Assembly (NCBI RefSeq): GCF_036884655.1
Contig: NC_088354.1
Span: forward strand, 13,092,501-13,156,500
Reading direction: 5' to 3'
DNA from: Musa acuminata AAA Group
Lineage: Eukaryota; Streptophyta; Magnoliopsida; Zingiberales; Musaceae
Length of the DNA: 64,000 nt
Part shown: in pieces, positions 29,946 through 41,892 of the stretch
How the letters are laid out: the number at the start of each line of letters is the position of its first letter
Numbering within the stretch: position 1 is the first letter of the stretch
Made by a program: the position numbers and the translations under genes
Notes under the pieces: generated by a model
Databases searched by the model: none
Told to the model about the DNA's origin: nothing
Seen by the model: the letters and a program-made list of their open reading frames with translations, nothing else

Positions 29946-32734
29946 ATGGAGGAGAGATTGGAATCGTCGGAGGAGGAGGAGGAGATCAAGATCGCTGTCC
30001 TCTCCGTACTCAAGAATGACACCATTCTTAAGCGCATCTTCCTCAACGTCTCCCCTCCTCCGTCGCCGCCGCCGACGACCGGCGACGACGCCGTCCGTCC
30101 CAGCCGTGGAGGACGAGAAGACGACGACGGGCAAGTGGTCCTCTTCGGTCGGCATCCGGATTGCCACGTCGTCGTCGACCACCCCAGCATCAGCCGCTTC
30201 CACGTCGCCGCCCGCCTAGTGCCCCTCCGACGGAAGCTTTCCGTCACCGATCTCTCCTCTGGTGCGTTCTCCTTCTGCAACCCCGGTCTTTTCTTCTCGT
30301 CGTTGTTCGTTGATTTGACTCGCTTTTGTATGCAGTTCATGGGACTTGGGTTTCGGGGACCAAGATCCCGCCCAACGTGGCCGTCGACATGGTGGATGGC
30401 GACACTCTGAGGCTCGGCGCCTCGACGAGGGTTTACAGGCTTGAATGGGTCTCATCGAGCCGCGCGCTTGAGATGGAGAACCTATTGGAGACACTGGCTG
30501 AGGGCAAGGAAGAAACAAATCAGGTTTTGCGATCTGTTCCTTCCTATTTGATTGGTTTCTTCGCTGTCCACACAACTGTTTGCTTAAGTCCCCATCTTGC
30601 AGGACGATTCTGGAGACTTGACGAGTAACACCAAGGATCCGTTGGCTGCCGTGATCCCTTCGGCACCGCCTTTGCTGGAATCTATCAATCTGTCGTCTCT
30701 GCCAGTGGAACAGGAGCAGCACAGCCCACTACCGGAAGCGGAGAACTCGTGCTTCTTTTCTCCAGTGCCGATGCTGGAATGTGATGCGCCTTTGATGCCA
30801 ACCACCGTGGAGAATTCGAGTACTAAGGTTTCACCTGCTACTAAGCAACCATCCGAGAGGAGGGAGCATCTGAGCCCGGAAAGGTCCGAGGCGAGGAGCA
30901 TGCCATCGAGCCTCTTGTCATTGAGGAGCAAATCAATGTCCGTTGGCTTCCTTCGGACCCTCACGGCAAGGAGAACGGAGAGACTTGGAGAAGCGAGAGC
31001 AGATACCGACGTCCAAGAAGGCACTGGAAAAGACAACTACACTGCCTGTGAACAAGCCAAGAGTGAGGGAAGACTATGCAGGGTATTATTCGACAATCTG
31101 GGTGAAAATGAGCCAGATCGAGAGGAATGTTTTGCTTCAGATAAGGAGAATGCGACTCCAATGTCAGGCTGCCAGAAGACCAAGAGGAGCTACAGAGTCC
31201 TGCAAAACTCTGCATGTGTCGCAGAACATTCTGATGCTGAGGCAAATACTGCTTGCTCTGCTGACAAGGAGAACTGGAAGCATGAAGTACTGAGTGACTT
31301 GAGGACTAGAAAACCCACCTCTGAGAGTTCCGTAAGCAGTAGCAAGGGAGATGTAACTTCTGGTTCAGATCACAAAATCTTGAAATCGATTACTTCTGCA
31401 GCGAACTTGAAGAAGATGTCGGATTCAAGCATCATCAGAGATTCTTCAGATGTGTCAGAAGAATTGCTCTACAGTGACGAAGTCAACCGGACACCAGAAT
31501 CCTGTAAAGATATGAAATCAAGAAGAGTGGTAGGTGGAAATCTTGCGAAGGCCGGAGATAATGACGGTGCACTTCCTTCAGACAAGAAGGAATTCTCATT
31601 CAGTAGCCAAACTAGAACTGAGGAGGCGATTGCGAAGAAAAGAGTTGAAAGGATTCCATTTCAGCCTGTGCTAGAAAATTCCGCCTCGGAAAGCAAATCT
31701 TCTGCCTGTAACTGCGCCTCAATCAAAGATGATGTGAGTGTAAAGTGCGAATCCGATTGCTCTCCTGTAAGATTTTAGTAAGCGTTCTTAGTTCTTCCGT
31801 CGGTTTGTCAGTCAAGTGTTCGACCGAGTCCATTTTCCTCGCAGAGACGATCTATGGGCGCAGTGCTCCATAAAGCAGAAGCCAGGAAGATATGGAACGT
31901 CGTGGTCGACGCAGACTGTTTCCTAGATGAAGAATCAAGGAGGTCTTTGCATCTTCTTGAAGGCCTAAAAGGGACTCACCTCATCGTTCCAAGACTTGGT
32001 ATGTCGGCTCCATTCCTCCCTTGTTCCAATGTAACATCTTTAAGCTGCTCAAGTTCCTCTGTTGCTCCCTACTTTTCAGTCATCAGGGAACTCGACTGCC
32101 TGAAGCGGCGCGAGAGCCTTTTCGGAAGTTCCACGAAGTTGTTGGCATCCAAAGCGCTGCAGTGGATAGAAAGGTGCATGGTGAAGACAAATTGGTGGAT
32201 TCATGTTCAGAGCTCAGCTGAGACAATGACAGTGGCACCGGCTCCCCCTGTCTCATCTCGAACACTATCCCTACCCGAGATTGATTCCCCCAGTGCAGAG
32301 GACCACATCCTGGACTGTGCACTCTCGTTCAAGAAAGCCAAAAGAGATGGACAACTCGTCCTCTTATCCAACAGCATCACGCTAAAGATCAAAGCCATGG
32401 CAGAGGTGAATGGAGCTCCCTGTTCTCTCGAGCGAATGTTTTCCGCAGCTGAGACTCGGTTTTGCTCTGGTTGCAGGGGTTGCCATGCGAGACACCGAAG
32501 GAATTCCGTGAGAGCCTCGTGAATCCATTCTCGAAGAGGTTTCTCTGGCCGAACAGCAGTCCGAGGGGATCAACTTGGTGTTGCTCGGATGATGTAGGCA
32601 TGTTCGAGAAATGTTTCCGCCACCAACATCATCCGCCTGTGAGAAAAGTCGGCAGAGCGGCTGAGGCCGTCAAAGGACTAAAGCTGATACTGCTCCATGG
32701 TTGCCACCAGCATGCACATATGAGCTCCAAGTAA
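29946..32734 (+). CDS. PS1: FHA and PINc domain protein PS1 (PARALLEL SPINDLE 1 type)
   Basis: Six exons (29946-30261, 30336-30523, 30603-31766, 31845-31998, 32080-32405, 32477-32734) join in frame to 801 residues with GT-AG introns. The N-terminal FHA domain (about 25-140) has the phosphopeptide-binding signature FGRHPDCHVVVDHPSISRFH and HGTWVSGTKIPP. A long, low-complexity acidic/serine middle occupies exon 3 and includes three DKEN motifs. The C-terminal PIN-like domain (about 560-730) carries VVVDADCFLDE and VPRLVIRELDCLKRRE. In Arabidopsis, PS1 controls spindle orientation in male meiosis II, and its loss gives unreduced (2n) pollen. The exon 3 donor (CCT|GTAAGA) was chosen because reading through meets a stop at 31776. 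The gene appears intact. The function of this copy is inferred from the family. Confidence 0.93.
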
Positions 32735-33600
32735 AAGAAGGCATCAGTTTCCATATTTGGTAAGCGGCTTAACGGATCCAATTTCCTATCCATTACTTGG
32801 ATTGGGCCCGGATCCGGTTAGGCATGACGCCATCTCGATGTCTTTCTGCTTCCTTTATAAGAATACACATTTGTATACTCTGTCTGTTTTTTTGTCACAG
32901 CAGTATCTCAAATTTTGCGAGTTACTTTTATGATCTGACACAAAATGAATTATATATATGGTATAATTAAGGACCAGTTTCTGCATGTGTTTCTACTTTC
33001 TTTGCAAGTTGGGCACTTGACAATGGCATAAAATTAAGTTCTGCTGCAGTGTGTTTGATGGTTCTAATGATTGATTCTGCACAACAAAATTGTGTTGGTG
33101 AGGATGAAATTGCATAGATAATTGTAAGTATTTGCTTGAGATTTGCATCTTCTTCATGGATCAGTACTCATCAAATCATTGCCACAAATCTGATACTGGT
33201 TCCCAATCAGTCTCTTTGGCTCTTCAAGGGGAAGAGAAGAAGGTAGGAAAACACTTAGAACAGTGGTGTTCTGCCACGGGAACAATGAGGACATCTCTGG
33301 GCCATTAGATTTCAGGAAATCGAAAGCTGATCAGTGACCATAGAATTTGTATGAACAGGAGAGCATGATAAGGTAGACCAAAAGCATGAGACTAAGAGAC
33401 AAAGCAAATGCCTCCAAGAAAACAATGCAAGAACTAGAGGCGGCTGGTTAGCTACTGTAGCCTCTCTTATCACCCACTGCATCCACCATTCATATCCTAA
33501 AGCCAGTCTCCACCTCACAACTCCTATCCTATCCTCCCTCCATTTGCTCACCACCTTCATTTAAACTATACACACCATTCCCCTCAACCCTTCAAGAGAG
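32735..33600. other. PS1 to aldolase intergenic region
   Basis: This holds the PS1 3' region and the aldolase promoter. I see a GATAAG box at 33368-33373, of the I-box type common upstream of light-regulated plant genes, and a pyrimidine-rich stretch at 33515-33600. No gene is apparent. Confidence 0.5.
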
Positions 33601-33657
33601 AGAACTCTGTGTTCAGGGAGAGCTACCGCTCAGGGCCGACACCAGGTCACTCTACAG

Positions 33658-35294
33658 ATGGCCTCAGCTACTCTCCTCAAGTCCTCTTTCCTACCCAAGA
33701 GGTCAGAATGGCACGCAGCTGGGCGCAAATCCTCCAACCCTCAACCGGTGGCAGTCTCCTTCACCGTCCGCGCCGGCGCCTACTCCGACGAGCTCGTCAA
33801 GACCGCGGTAACGCCACCTACTATGTTCTATGTTCGGTATTAAAATCAAGATTGAGCACCCTTCACGATCTGAAGTACCGAATGCTACATGCAGAAAACT
33901 ATCGCGTCGCCAGGGAGGGGGATACTCGCCATGGATGAATCCAACGCCACCTGCGGCAAAAGACTCGCATCAATTGGGCTGGAGAACACAGAGGCAAACC
34001 GACAAGCTTACAGGACCCTCCTTGTCTCAGCTCCTGGTCTGGGCCAGTACATCTCTGGGGCAATCCTGTTCGAGGAAACTCTCTACCAGTCAACTACGGA
34101 TGGTAAGAAGATGGTCGATGTTCTTGTTGAACAAAAGATAGCGCCAGGGATCAAAGTTGACAAGGTGAGCACTCGATCTTTGGCAACACGTATGGAATTG
34201 TCATATTGTTTTACTCACATCTAGGATTGTGTTCTACTTCCATCCTGTTTGTGTTATCAGGGTCTGGTGCCACTTACTGGCTCAAATGATGAATCATGGT
34301 GCCAAGGATTGGATGGCCTCGCGTCGCGATGTGCAGCATACTATCAACAGGGAGCTCGCTTTGCTAAATGGTAAGATACACTGTTGCATCCTGGAATTTA
34401 ATTGTGTGCATGTTTGGAGGCCATGCTTATGTCCGGCTTGTTGCAGGCGTACAGTGGTCAGCATTCCAAACGGCCCATCAGCTCTCGCAGTGAAGGAAGC
34501 TGCTTGGGGTCTGGCTCGATACGCTGCCATTGCTCAAGTACATCTCCTTCACTTCCATTCTTTCATCATTATAGGATCAGTGAATACAATTCCTTTCAGT
34601 ATGCGCACGCTACGAGCAGAAAGCAGCCTCGACTAATCTTCTCGTTTTGTTTGCAGGACAATGGCCTGGTTCCAATTGTGGAGCCTGAGATACTGCTCGA
34701 CGGAGAGCACGGGATCGATAGGACGTTTGAGGTCGCACAGAAAGTTTGGGCTGAGGTCTTCTTTTACTTGGCCGAGAACAACGTCATGTTCGAAGGTATC
34801 CTCCTCAAGCCAAGCATGGTCACCCCCGGCGCCGAGTGCAAAGAGAAGGCCACACCGGAGCAGGTCGCCGACTACACCCTGAAGCTCCTGCACAGAAGAG
34901 TCCCATCTGCTGTTCCTGGCATTATGGTACGCAGCACCACCATGATCATCTTGTTCGCTTCTCTCATAGAGGTGATGATTGATGCCCATTCACCTGTAAA
35001 TGTTTTTGCGAACAGTTCCTCTCCGGTGGACAGTCGGAAGTGGAGGCAACCCTGAACCTGAATGCCATGAACCAGAGCCCCAACCCATGGCACGTCTCCT
35101 TCTCTTACGCGAGAGCTCTGCAGAACACCTGCCTGAAGACATGGGGAGGAAGACCGGAGAACGTGAAGGCTGCGCAGGATGTGCTCCTAGTCCGGGCCAA
35201 GGCCAACTCGCTCGCTCAGCTCGGGAAGTACTCAGCCGAGGGCGAAGCTGCAGAAGCTAAAGAGGGGATGTACGTCAAGAACTACAGCTACTGA
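33658..35294 (+). CDS. FBA: Class I fructose-bisphosphate aldolase, chloroplastic
   Basis: Six exons (33658-33807, 33895-34164, 34261-34370, 34447-34537, 34657-34926, 35016-35294) give 389 residues, the usual length. The first 38 or so residues are Ser/Lys/Arg-rich with few acidic residues, as in a chloroplast transit peptide. The mature protein keeps the family landmarks [11 protein letters not shown] (about 57-67), [44 protein letters not shown], and [10 protein letters not shown] with the Schiff-base lysine at about 258. It ends in the flexible KNYSY tail. It catalyses reversible cleavage of fructose-1,6-bisphosphate (and sedoheptulose-1,7-bisphosphate) in the Calvin cycle in the stroma. 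All splice borders are GT-AG and no frame is broken. Light regulation is expected from the family. Confidence 0.97.
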
Positions 35295-35850
35295 GAACCC
35301 AGCAAAGCATGATATCTTCTATATCTCTGTGGATTTTGATTACCGGTCTGTTCAAGGAAGACGACGATCGATGTAGTTGAATGTTTAAGCCTGCATAAGA
35401 CTGCATTTGGTATTAAGTATCGATTGAATACAGCTTGTTAGCTGCGTCTGTTGCAAACTCTATTACATGCTACACAAGTATCAGTGGCTTTGACGTGAAG
35501 TGCGTCAAAAAGAACGACAAAACATGCGAACATTATGATTGATTGGTACGAGTTCCTCATCAATCGCAAAGGTATCCAAGGTTGCATTGCGATAATAATA
35601 CACGTACACATATGCATGTCATGTTACGAGGTACATGTAACCAGGCTCACCGACCAACATTACTACGTGCACGGACCCATACTCACCGACCAAATCAGTG
35701 CTGCCATGCTCGTAAAGAAGTACAACATACGAACAATACAGGAGAGATGTGCGATCGAGTTTCCCGCCTTATCGCAACTCAACCGGCGGTTCCCGCCATC
35801 ACAGCCAATCGCGAGAGGAGCTTCCAAAACAAATCAGTCACCGTCCATTC
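35295..35850. other. Aldolase 3' region and SMR upstream region
   Basis: No gene is seen. The open frames at 35535-36119 run into the SMR gene in other frames and lack similarity. The region contains the aldolase 3' UTR and presumably the SMR promoter. Confidence 0.5.
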
Positions 35851-35860
35851 TTATATATAG
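35851..35860 (+). promoter_or_regulatory. Probable TATA box of SMR-like gene
   Basis: TTATATATAG stands about 70 bp before the start at 35929. That leaves room for a leader of about 40 bases. Confidence 0.55.
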
Positions 35861-35928
35861 GAATCCCGTGTGTCTCATCTTTGCCGTTCCCTCCTCGCGA
35901 TCGTTTGAAAACGAGAAGAGGGCTTGCC

Positions 35929-36162
35929 ATGGAGATGCGCGAGGAGAAGGGAGACATGGGAGGGTGGGAGACCCCCAAGCGAGGGGACTGCCGGATCCCG
36001 GCGGCGATCCGTTGCCCTCCGCCGCCGAGGAAGAAGAAGAGGTGTCCCACCGCCGCGGGGACCCTCGGGAAGCTGCGGGGTCCGCCCAGGAATGGTTACT
36101 TCCACCCGCCGGACCTTGAGGCTCTGTTCGCGCTGGCGCCGAGGAGAGAGGCTTGCGCTTGA
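35929..36162 (+). CDS. SIAMESE-related cyclin-dependent kinase inhibitor
   Basis: This is an intronless 77-residue protein. It shows the SMR family signatures in order: [13 protein letters not shown] (about 14-26, the TP...IP motif), [10 protein letters not shown] (about 30-39), and the C-terminal [13 protein letters not shown] (about 56-68), which corresponds to the family's FxPPDLE cyclin-binding-like motif. SMR proteins bind CDK-cyclin complexes in the nucleus, block mitosis and promote endoreduplication, often under stress. The start at 35929 was preferred because it opens the whole conserved frame; a second Met follows two codons later. The family is short and diverse, so the member number cannot be assigned. 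Confidence 0.85.
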   Translation: MEMREEKGDMGGWETPKRGDCRIPAAIRCPPPPRKKKRCPTAAGTLGKLRGPPRNGYFHPPDLEALFALAPRREACA

Positions 36163-36899
36163 TAAGTCCGGAGAGGATGTAGTGAGTTAGGGTTTGTTTC
36201 GCTGTCAGGAGAAACCTTCACCTGTATGTATACTCCTTTTTCCTTTTGCTTGGTATTGGTAGGATAGTAGCAGCTAAGGTGTTTGTTGATTTCTCTGTTG
36301 CTATTGGGCTCTTCACTCATGGTTTGTTGCTCATTGATCTTCTTGTTCTGTATATACTGTTTCTTTGTTTGGACTTATCTGAAGCAAACTTTCTTATGTA
36401 TCATCAAGCTAATTATTATTCTTAATTACTTACATTTAGTATTTCTATCTTTATATTTTTTTTAAAAATTATATTAAGAATTTTATATTTATAAAAAGAA
36501 AAATTTTATTTTTATTTTTTTACGTCATTAATTCTATTGACGAAAATATCATAGGATTTAATATTACTAATTCTGTTTCATTTTGATTTATCATGATATT
36601 TAATATAAAAAAGAAAATTAAATATTTTATTTTTATTTATTAATATAAGGATACTAATATAATTTTTGTTTTTCTCATCTTAAATGACAATAACACCCCC
36701 ATCGGTGTCTCCAAATTATTCTTATGGCCCTGTAATTTTGATGAGAGTTAGATGAGGGCAATTCCAGAAGCTTCGCAACCACCAGAGGCCATGCCACCCC
36801 TTTCGCCTCGCCAGACGCTTTCGGCTTCTCTTCCTCCGGTTAAAGCGAAGTCGGGGAAGGAATGGAGAGGCTCTCAGGGTTTCGTTGATCGTCGTGGCG
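36163..36899. other. AT-rich spacer
   Basis: This is the 3' region of the SMR-like gene and AT-rich sequence (36400-36700). GC-rich leader-like sequence from about 36750 belongs to the VHA-c copy. No separate gene is seen. Confidence 0.5.
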
Positions 36900-37272
36900 A
36901 TGTCCACCTTCAGCGGCGACGAAACCGTCCTCGTCTTCTCCTGTGAGCTCCCGATTCCTCCCCCTTCCCTTTCACTCCATCGAAACTCTTGGTGGTTTCA
37001 CCTTCTGGTGTCGTTTGCAGGCAAGGGGGCGGCGTACGGGATGGCGTCCATGGGCGTGACGCGACCGGAGCCCGTGATGAAGTCGATCATGCTCGTGGTC
37101 AGTGCTCGGGATCTACGGATTGATTATCGCTGTGATCATAAGCACCAGGAGTAACCCACAAGGCGTAGTCGTATTACCTCTTTGATGGCTATGCTCATCT
37201 CTTCTCTGGGCTTGCTGGTTCGTCTGCGGGCATGGCGATCGGCATCGTCGGTGACGCTGGTGTTCGGTATAA
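36900..37272 (+). pseudogene. V-type H+-ATPase 16-kDa proteolipid subunit c, truncated copy
   Basis: The copy begins MSTFSGDET, the usual start of plant subunit c. A normal-looking intron (36943-37020, donor CT|GTGAGC) is followed by GAAYG and MASMGV.RPE.VMKSI. Compared with the family, the first membrane helix has lost about twelve residues (the FFGFLGAAAA part). The TAKSGVG segment after AAYG is also missing, and a frameshift follows MLVV. Downstream, other frames show [24 protein letters not shown] and [14 protein letters not shown], with a stop after VVVLPL. Because the intron is retained it arose by DNA duplication, not retroposition. It cannot make a functional proton-conducting ring subunit. 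Confidence 0.85.
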
Positions 37273-37782
37273 CTCTTTAGATTTCTCTCTTTATATATAT
37301 TTCTCTATACGCATACACATATACACCTTTCAATTGCCGAACTACTGATGGATTGAATGTGATTCATGATTCTTCTTGGTGAAGTTTGAGTCGTCACTAA
37401 AGTTAGATATCCCAAGGCACTTGTATTGAAATCTGAATTGTCACATTCGTATCTGTTGCTGAATAATTGACTAGATAATTTGATGTGGCTGAGTCATTAT
37501 TCTGATGATGCCTGTACTCTTTTGTTTCTTGCTTTCCTTTGTTATACAAGTGATTACTTTATGTTGGATTCAGCTTTCTTTGAGTGAAATGGACAATGGA
37601 CAATAAGGAGACTAAGGAGCCATGCTGGTAGATTATGGTTTAAGCTTATGGGAAGCTTTTCTTTTTTGATGAATCACAATATGTGATTGAATTTTTATGT
37701 TTCTTGTTGTCTTGGAATAGTATTTTCTTTATGATTGAGAAATTTTAGTCCATTCGAGCTCCTGTCAGGGTTGTCAATTAAT

Positions 37783-37851
<69 letters not shown>

Positions 37852-38529
37852 TCTATCTTTGACCACTTCCATTGCATACTTGGTTTATTGCTTCATTGCT
37901 TTTCTTTGTGTTAGAGTAATTTATCCTTTAAAAGATGTATACAATGTATATCTGTGTAGCAATTGACTAAAATTATCCGATTCATGTAATTGTGATTTTT
38001 TTACATTTTCTTTCTATGGTCAAAATATCTATGGTTTACTAGATTAAATAAAACATGTGTGAAATCTGAAATGCTTATGCAGTGGAAAACTGAACTGGAT
38101 TAATGGTTAACAATTCTTGGAGAACCAAAGGGGATTCTGATTAAGTGTACTCCATTGGATCTTGTTTCTTATGGTTATCTCGACAAGTTGCAACTTAGGT
38201 TTCTGATTACAAGAAAAAAGGTGTTAAATGATCTTGTAGCCTGATGCAAGTCTCAATGCTTTGCCGGATATTGTCTTTGAACAAAGAAAAATATCTTTAT
38301 CATAAAAAATCATAAGCATGTCTCAGAAATTTGTCTTTGTTGGCAAAGTGGGTAGTCACATAGTTTGTCACACTATCGTGTCTCAATTTTAGCATTGACA
38401 AATTGGATAATATCCATATGAACATGAGGTCAATGTTTTGTGCTAGCATGTCATTATAAGCCTATGATTCTAGAAAGTTACCATGCTTTATTCTTTTGGC
38501 CCTGAACTTCAGTCAAAGCTCTTTGTGGG
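37273..38529. other. Intergenic sequence with TA microsatellite
   Basis: Plain AT-rich sequence with a pure (TA)n run at about 37777-37849. I see no gene. Confidence 0.6.
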
Positions 38530-39320
38530 CAAGATTCTTATTAAGCGAATTCTCAGAAAAGTTTATAATTTTGAGAATTTCTTGTAGAGCATCTTAATCT
38601 TGAAAAAAATTTCGTAGAATGTCATTTTTTTTCCGTAAATGATCATTGTCCCCCTAGCTCTCGTTGGACCCATTGCCGCCTCCGCCCTGCATCGTCGCCT
38701 TACATGTCTTTGTGTTGCGCCCTACATCGTGCTTGCATGTGGCCTTCGCGTGAGGGTTGTTGTTGCCTTTGCAGCCTTGTCGGCGCTTATCAGACTCATT
38801 TCTACACACATGAAGGCGATGATATATTTGACGAGGGCCAATGGGGTCCGTGGAGGTGGCCCTTGTGCCTTCTCCTTTCTCGCGAGAGGGCTACAAGCGA
38901 GCACGATGAGGGTCGGTAGGCAGGGCAGATAGAGGCGATCAGGCTCGGGTTTAGGGTTGCGAGTGGTGATGGGGGGCCCTCGCATGAGGGTTGCAGGTGA
39001 CGACAAGCCCTTACGTAAGGACTACAAGCGACGAGCTACAAACAATGGGCTTTCACATGAGGGCTACGAGAAGTGGCACCTCTCGTATTCCCTTCCTTCC
39101 TCGTGTAGTGGCAGGGTTACCGGAGGTGGTGGCAGCCCTCGTGTGAGGGCTGTGAGTGGCAATTCAGGACGGAGATGATAGTGGGTCCAACGGAGGTAGG
39201 GGTAAAATGCTCATTTTCACGTTACCAAAGGTAATCTGCTGAATTTTTCAAGTTGGAGTGCTTTACAAAAAAATTTTGAAGTCAGAGGCTCTTTCTGGGA
39301 ATCAGCCTTATTCTTATTCT
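38530..39320. mobile_element. Foldback element with long imperfect terminal inverted repeats
   Basis: The left arm (about 38530-38690) pairs with the reverse complement of the right arm (about 39165-39320). Matching segments include TTCTCAGAAA/TTCCCAGAAA, AATCTTGAAAAA/CAACTTGAAAAA, AAATGATCATTGTCCCC/AAATGAGCATTTTACCCC and TCTCGTTGGACCCA/CTCCGTTGGACCCA. The core is GC-rich with recurring CRTGAGGGYTRC-type motifs (38746, 38988, 39056, 39141). Identity of the arms is roughly 70%, so it is old. Exact ends and a target duplication were not resolved; long arms suggest a Mutator-like or foldback origin. Frames at 38639-39178 lie in the core and show no similarity. Confidence 0.65.
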
Positions 39321-39644
39321 CATTTTGGCTGTATGGTCTCGTTGTTGGCATCATACTTTTCTGTGGGTTGGTCAATCTAGCGCAGCGCAAACTAAGAAAC
39401 ACGAGCAGCTATATTTGGCATTTTTAATTATGCTCGTTTATTCATATTGAACATGCTCACAAGGCTTATCGTCTATTTGAATTTATTGTGGTTGGCATGC
39501 TTTATATCAAGAAAGATTCTTCTATTCAATTTTCTGATATGTATATTAATTTTATTTTAATCATACAAAGGGTAAGTATCGAAAACACAAGTAGTAATTT
39601 GCTTATAACGCTTGACTGCCTCTGGGTTTCTAACACAACCAGTC

Positions 39645-39898
39645 AATGCCTTTGACAAAATGGTTTTATTTACACAGTGACGCTTGCTTTTTCCTTGTTT
39701 TGAGTATTTCTTTTTGTTGATTGAGATTCCAGCTTCCTTTACTTATGAATACACTAATCGAGCCAAGCAGTAAATGCCTTTGACAAAATGGTCTTATTTA
39801 CACAGTGATTCTTGCTTTTTCCTTGTTTTGAGTATTTCTTTGTGTTGATTGAGATTCCAGCTTCCTTTACTTATGAATACACTGATCGAGCCAAGGAA
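39645..39898. repeat. Tandem duplication, 128-bp period
   Basis: The block from TGCCTTTGACAAAATGGT (39647) to CACTRATCGAGCCAAG recurs at 39775, with about five substitutions. It lies upstream of the acetyltransferase gene. Confidence 0.9.
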
Positions 39899-40219
39899 AG
39901 AAAATTCTTTACTTAAATCTTTGCAGATTCTTGATGTGGTTGCCAAGTGATCCGAGTCATTCATGCTGCATTGAACATGGAAGTGCAAAAGGCCGCATTC
40001 TGATTTGCCATGATTACCTGCGGGTCTTTAGCAGAAGAAGTCTACTAGCAGCGAGCGTATTACGAGGAAATGGCCTGAGACTTGCTAAATCAAGAAATGC
40101 AAGATTTCTTTCTTTCATTGATTTGGAAATAGCCGAAGCAGCGAATCCGTCTTTTGATGCAAATCACGCGAGGAATGTATGGTTAGATCTGACTCGGTCG
40201 GATCGCTTTTGGTCATTAG

Positions 40220-40929
<710 letters not shown>

Positions 40930-41892
40930 CGTAAAGATCTGCTAAGGATCATAGAAGCCTGTGAAAGGTAATAGTTCTTCCTTTTGTTTTGTTGAGTTTT
41001 CTGCATTACCTTATATAGTTACCATGTGATGGAATTATCTTTAGTTTGTGTGGGAAAATAATTTGTGTGAATGCATACAAGTAGTCTGCAATTTCTTCTT
41101 ATTTTTCTTGTGTCATTTTTTGCATGAATAAATCATCTTGATATAATGGTGAGTGACTTAGTGGCTGCTGCTCCATGTAATGGTGGATATGCCTGAACCC
41201 TGATAGGAGATGAACCCACATTTTACAGTACCTGTTTTGACCATGGAGTGCAAAGCCCAGAATATAACTTGTTTGTCATGCCATATAAAGCAACTCAAGT
41301 AGGATAACTATATAAAATAATTGGAAGGAAAGAATTGATAACATAATTGTTAATGAAAACACAATTCTTTTACAAAATTTATTCCACTACTGAATCCATA
41401 AAAATCTATGCTGCACCCATAGCTCCCAAAATAAAAAGGGCATAACATACTTTTGTGTGCAAGTACAACAACAGTATCAGCATAATCAAACTAAGTAGAT
41501 AGATTATAGTTTATTGGCATTAGAAATGAGCTATTTTACAATGATCTTAGAGCTGTAGAAAGAGAGGATGCAGGGCATCTCAAGGCAGAGATATCCACAA
41601 GGAGAGATGAGCCCCATGCAATCACTAGACTAACTAAAGAGCAGGCCACACTGAATTCACAATAATGAATAGCAAAAGACATGTTGTGTTTGCAATTGAG
41701 ATAATTTTTTTTCTTTATTTCAGTTTATATGCATCAGTATATGTGATTGTCTACCACAGTTACACAATGCAGTGGCAGAGTTGCCGGCAAACTGCTTTTT
41801 TTAGAACATTCATATGTTATTAACAATAATGCTCAATAAAAATAACTACTTACCTTACCAACATCATTGTTGAGATGGCTTAACAAGAAAAC
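40930..41892. other. Spacer between convergent GNAT and F-box genes
   Basis: Contains the 3' regions of two convergent genes. The sequence is AT-rich and I see no gene or structured repeat. Confidence 0.6.
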
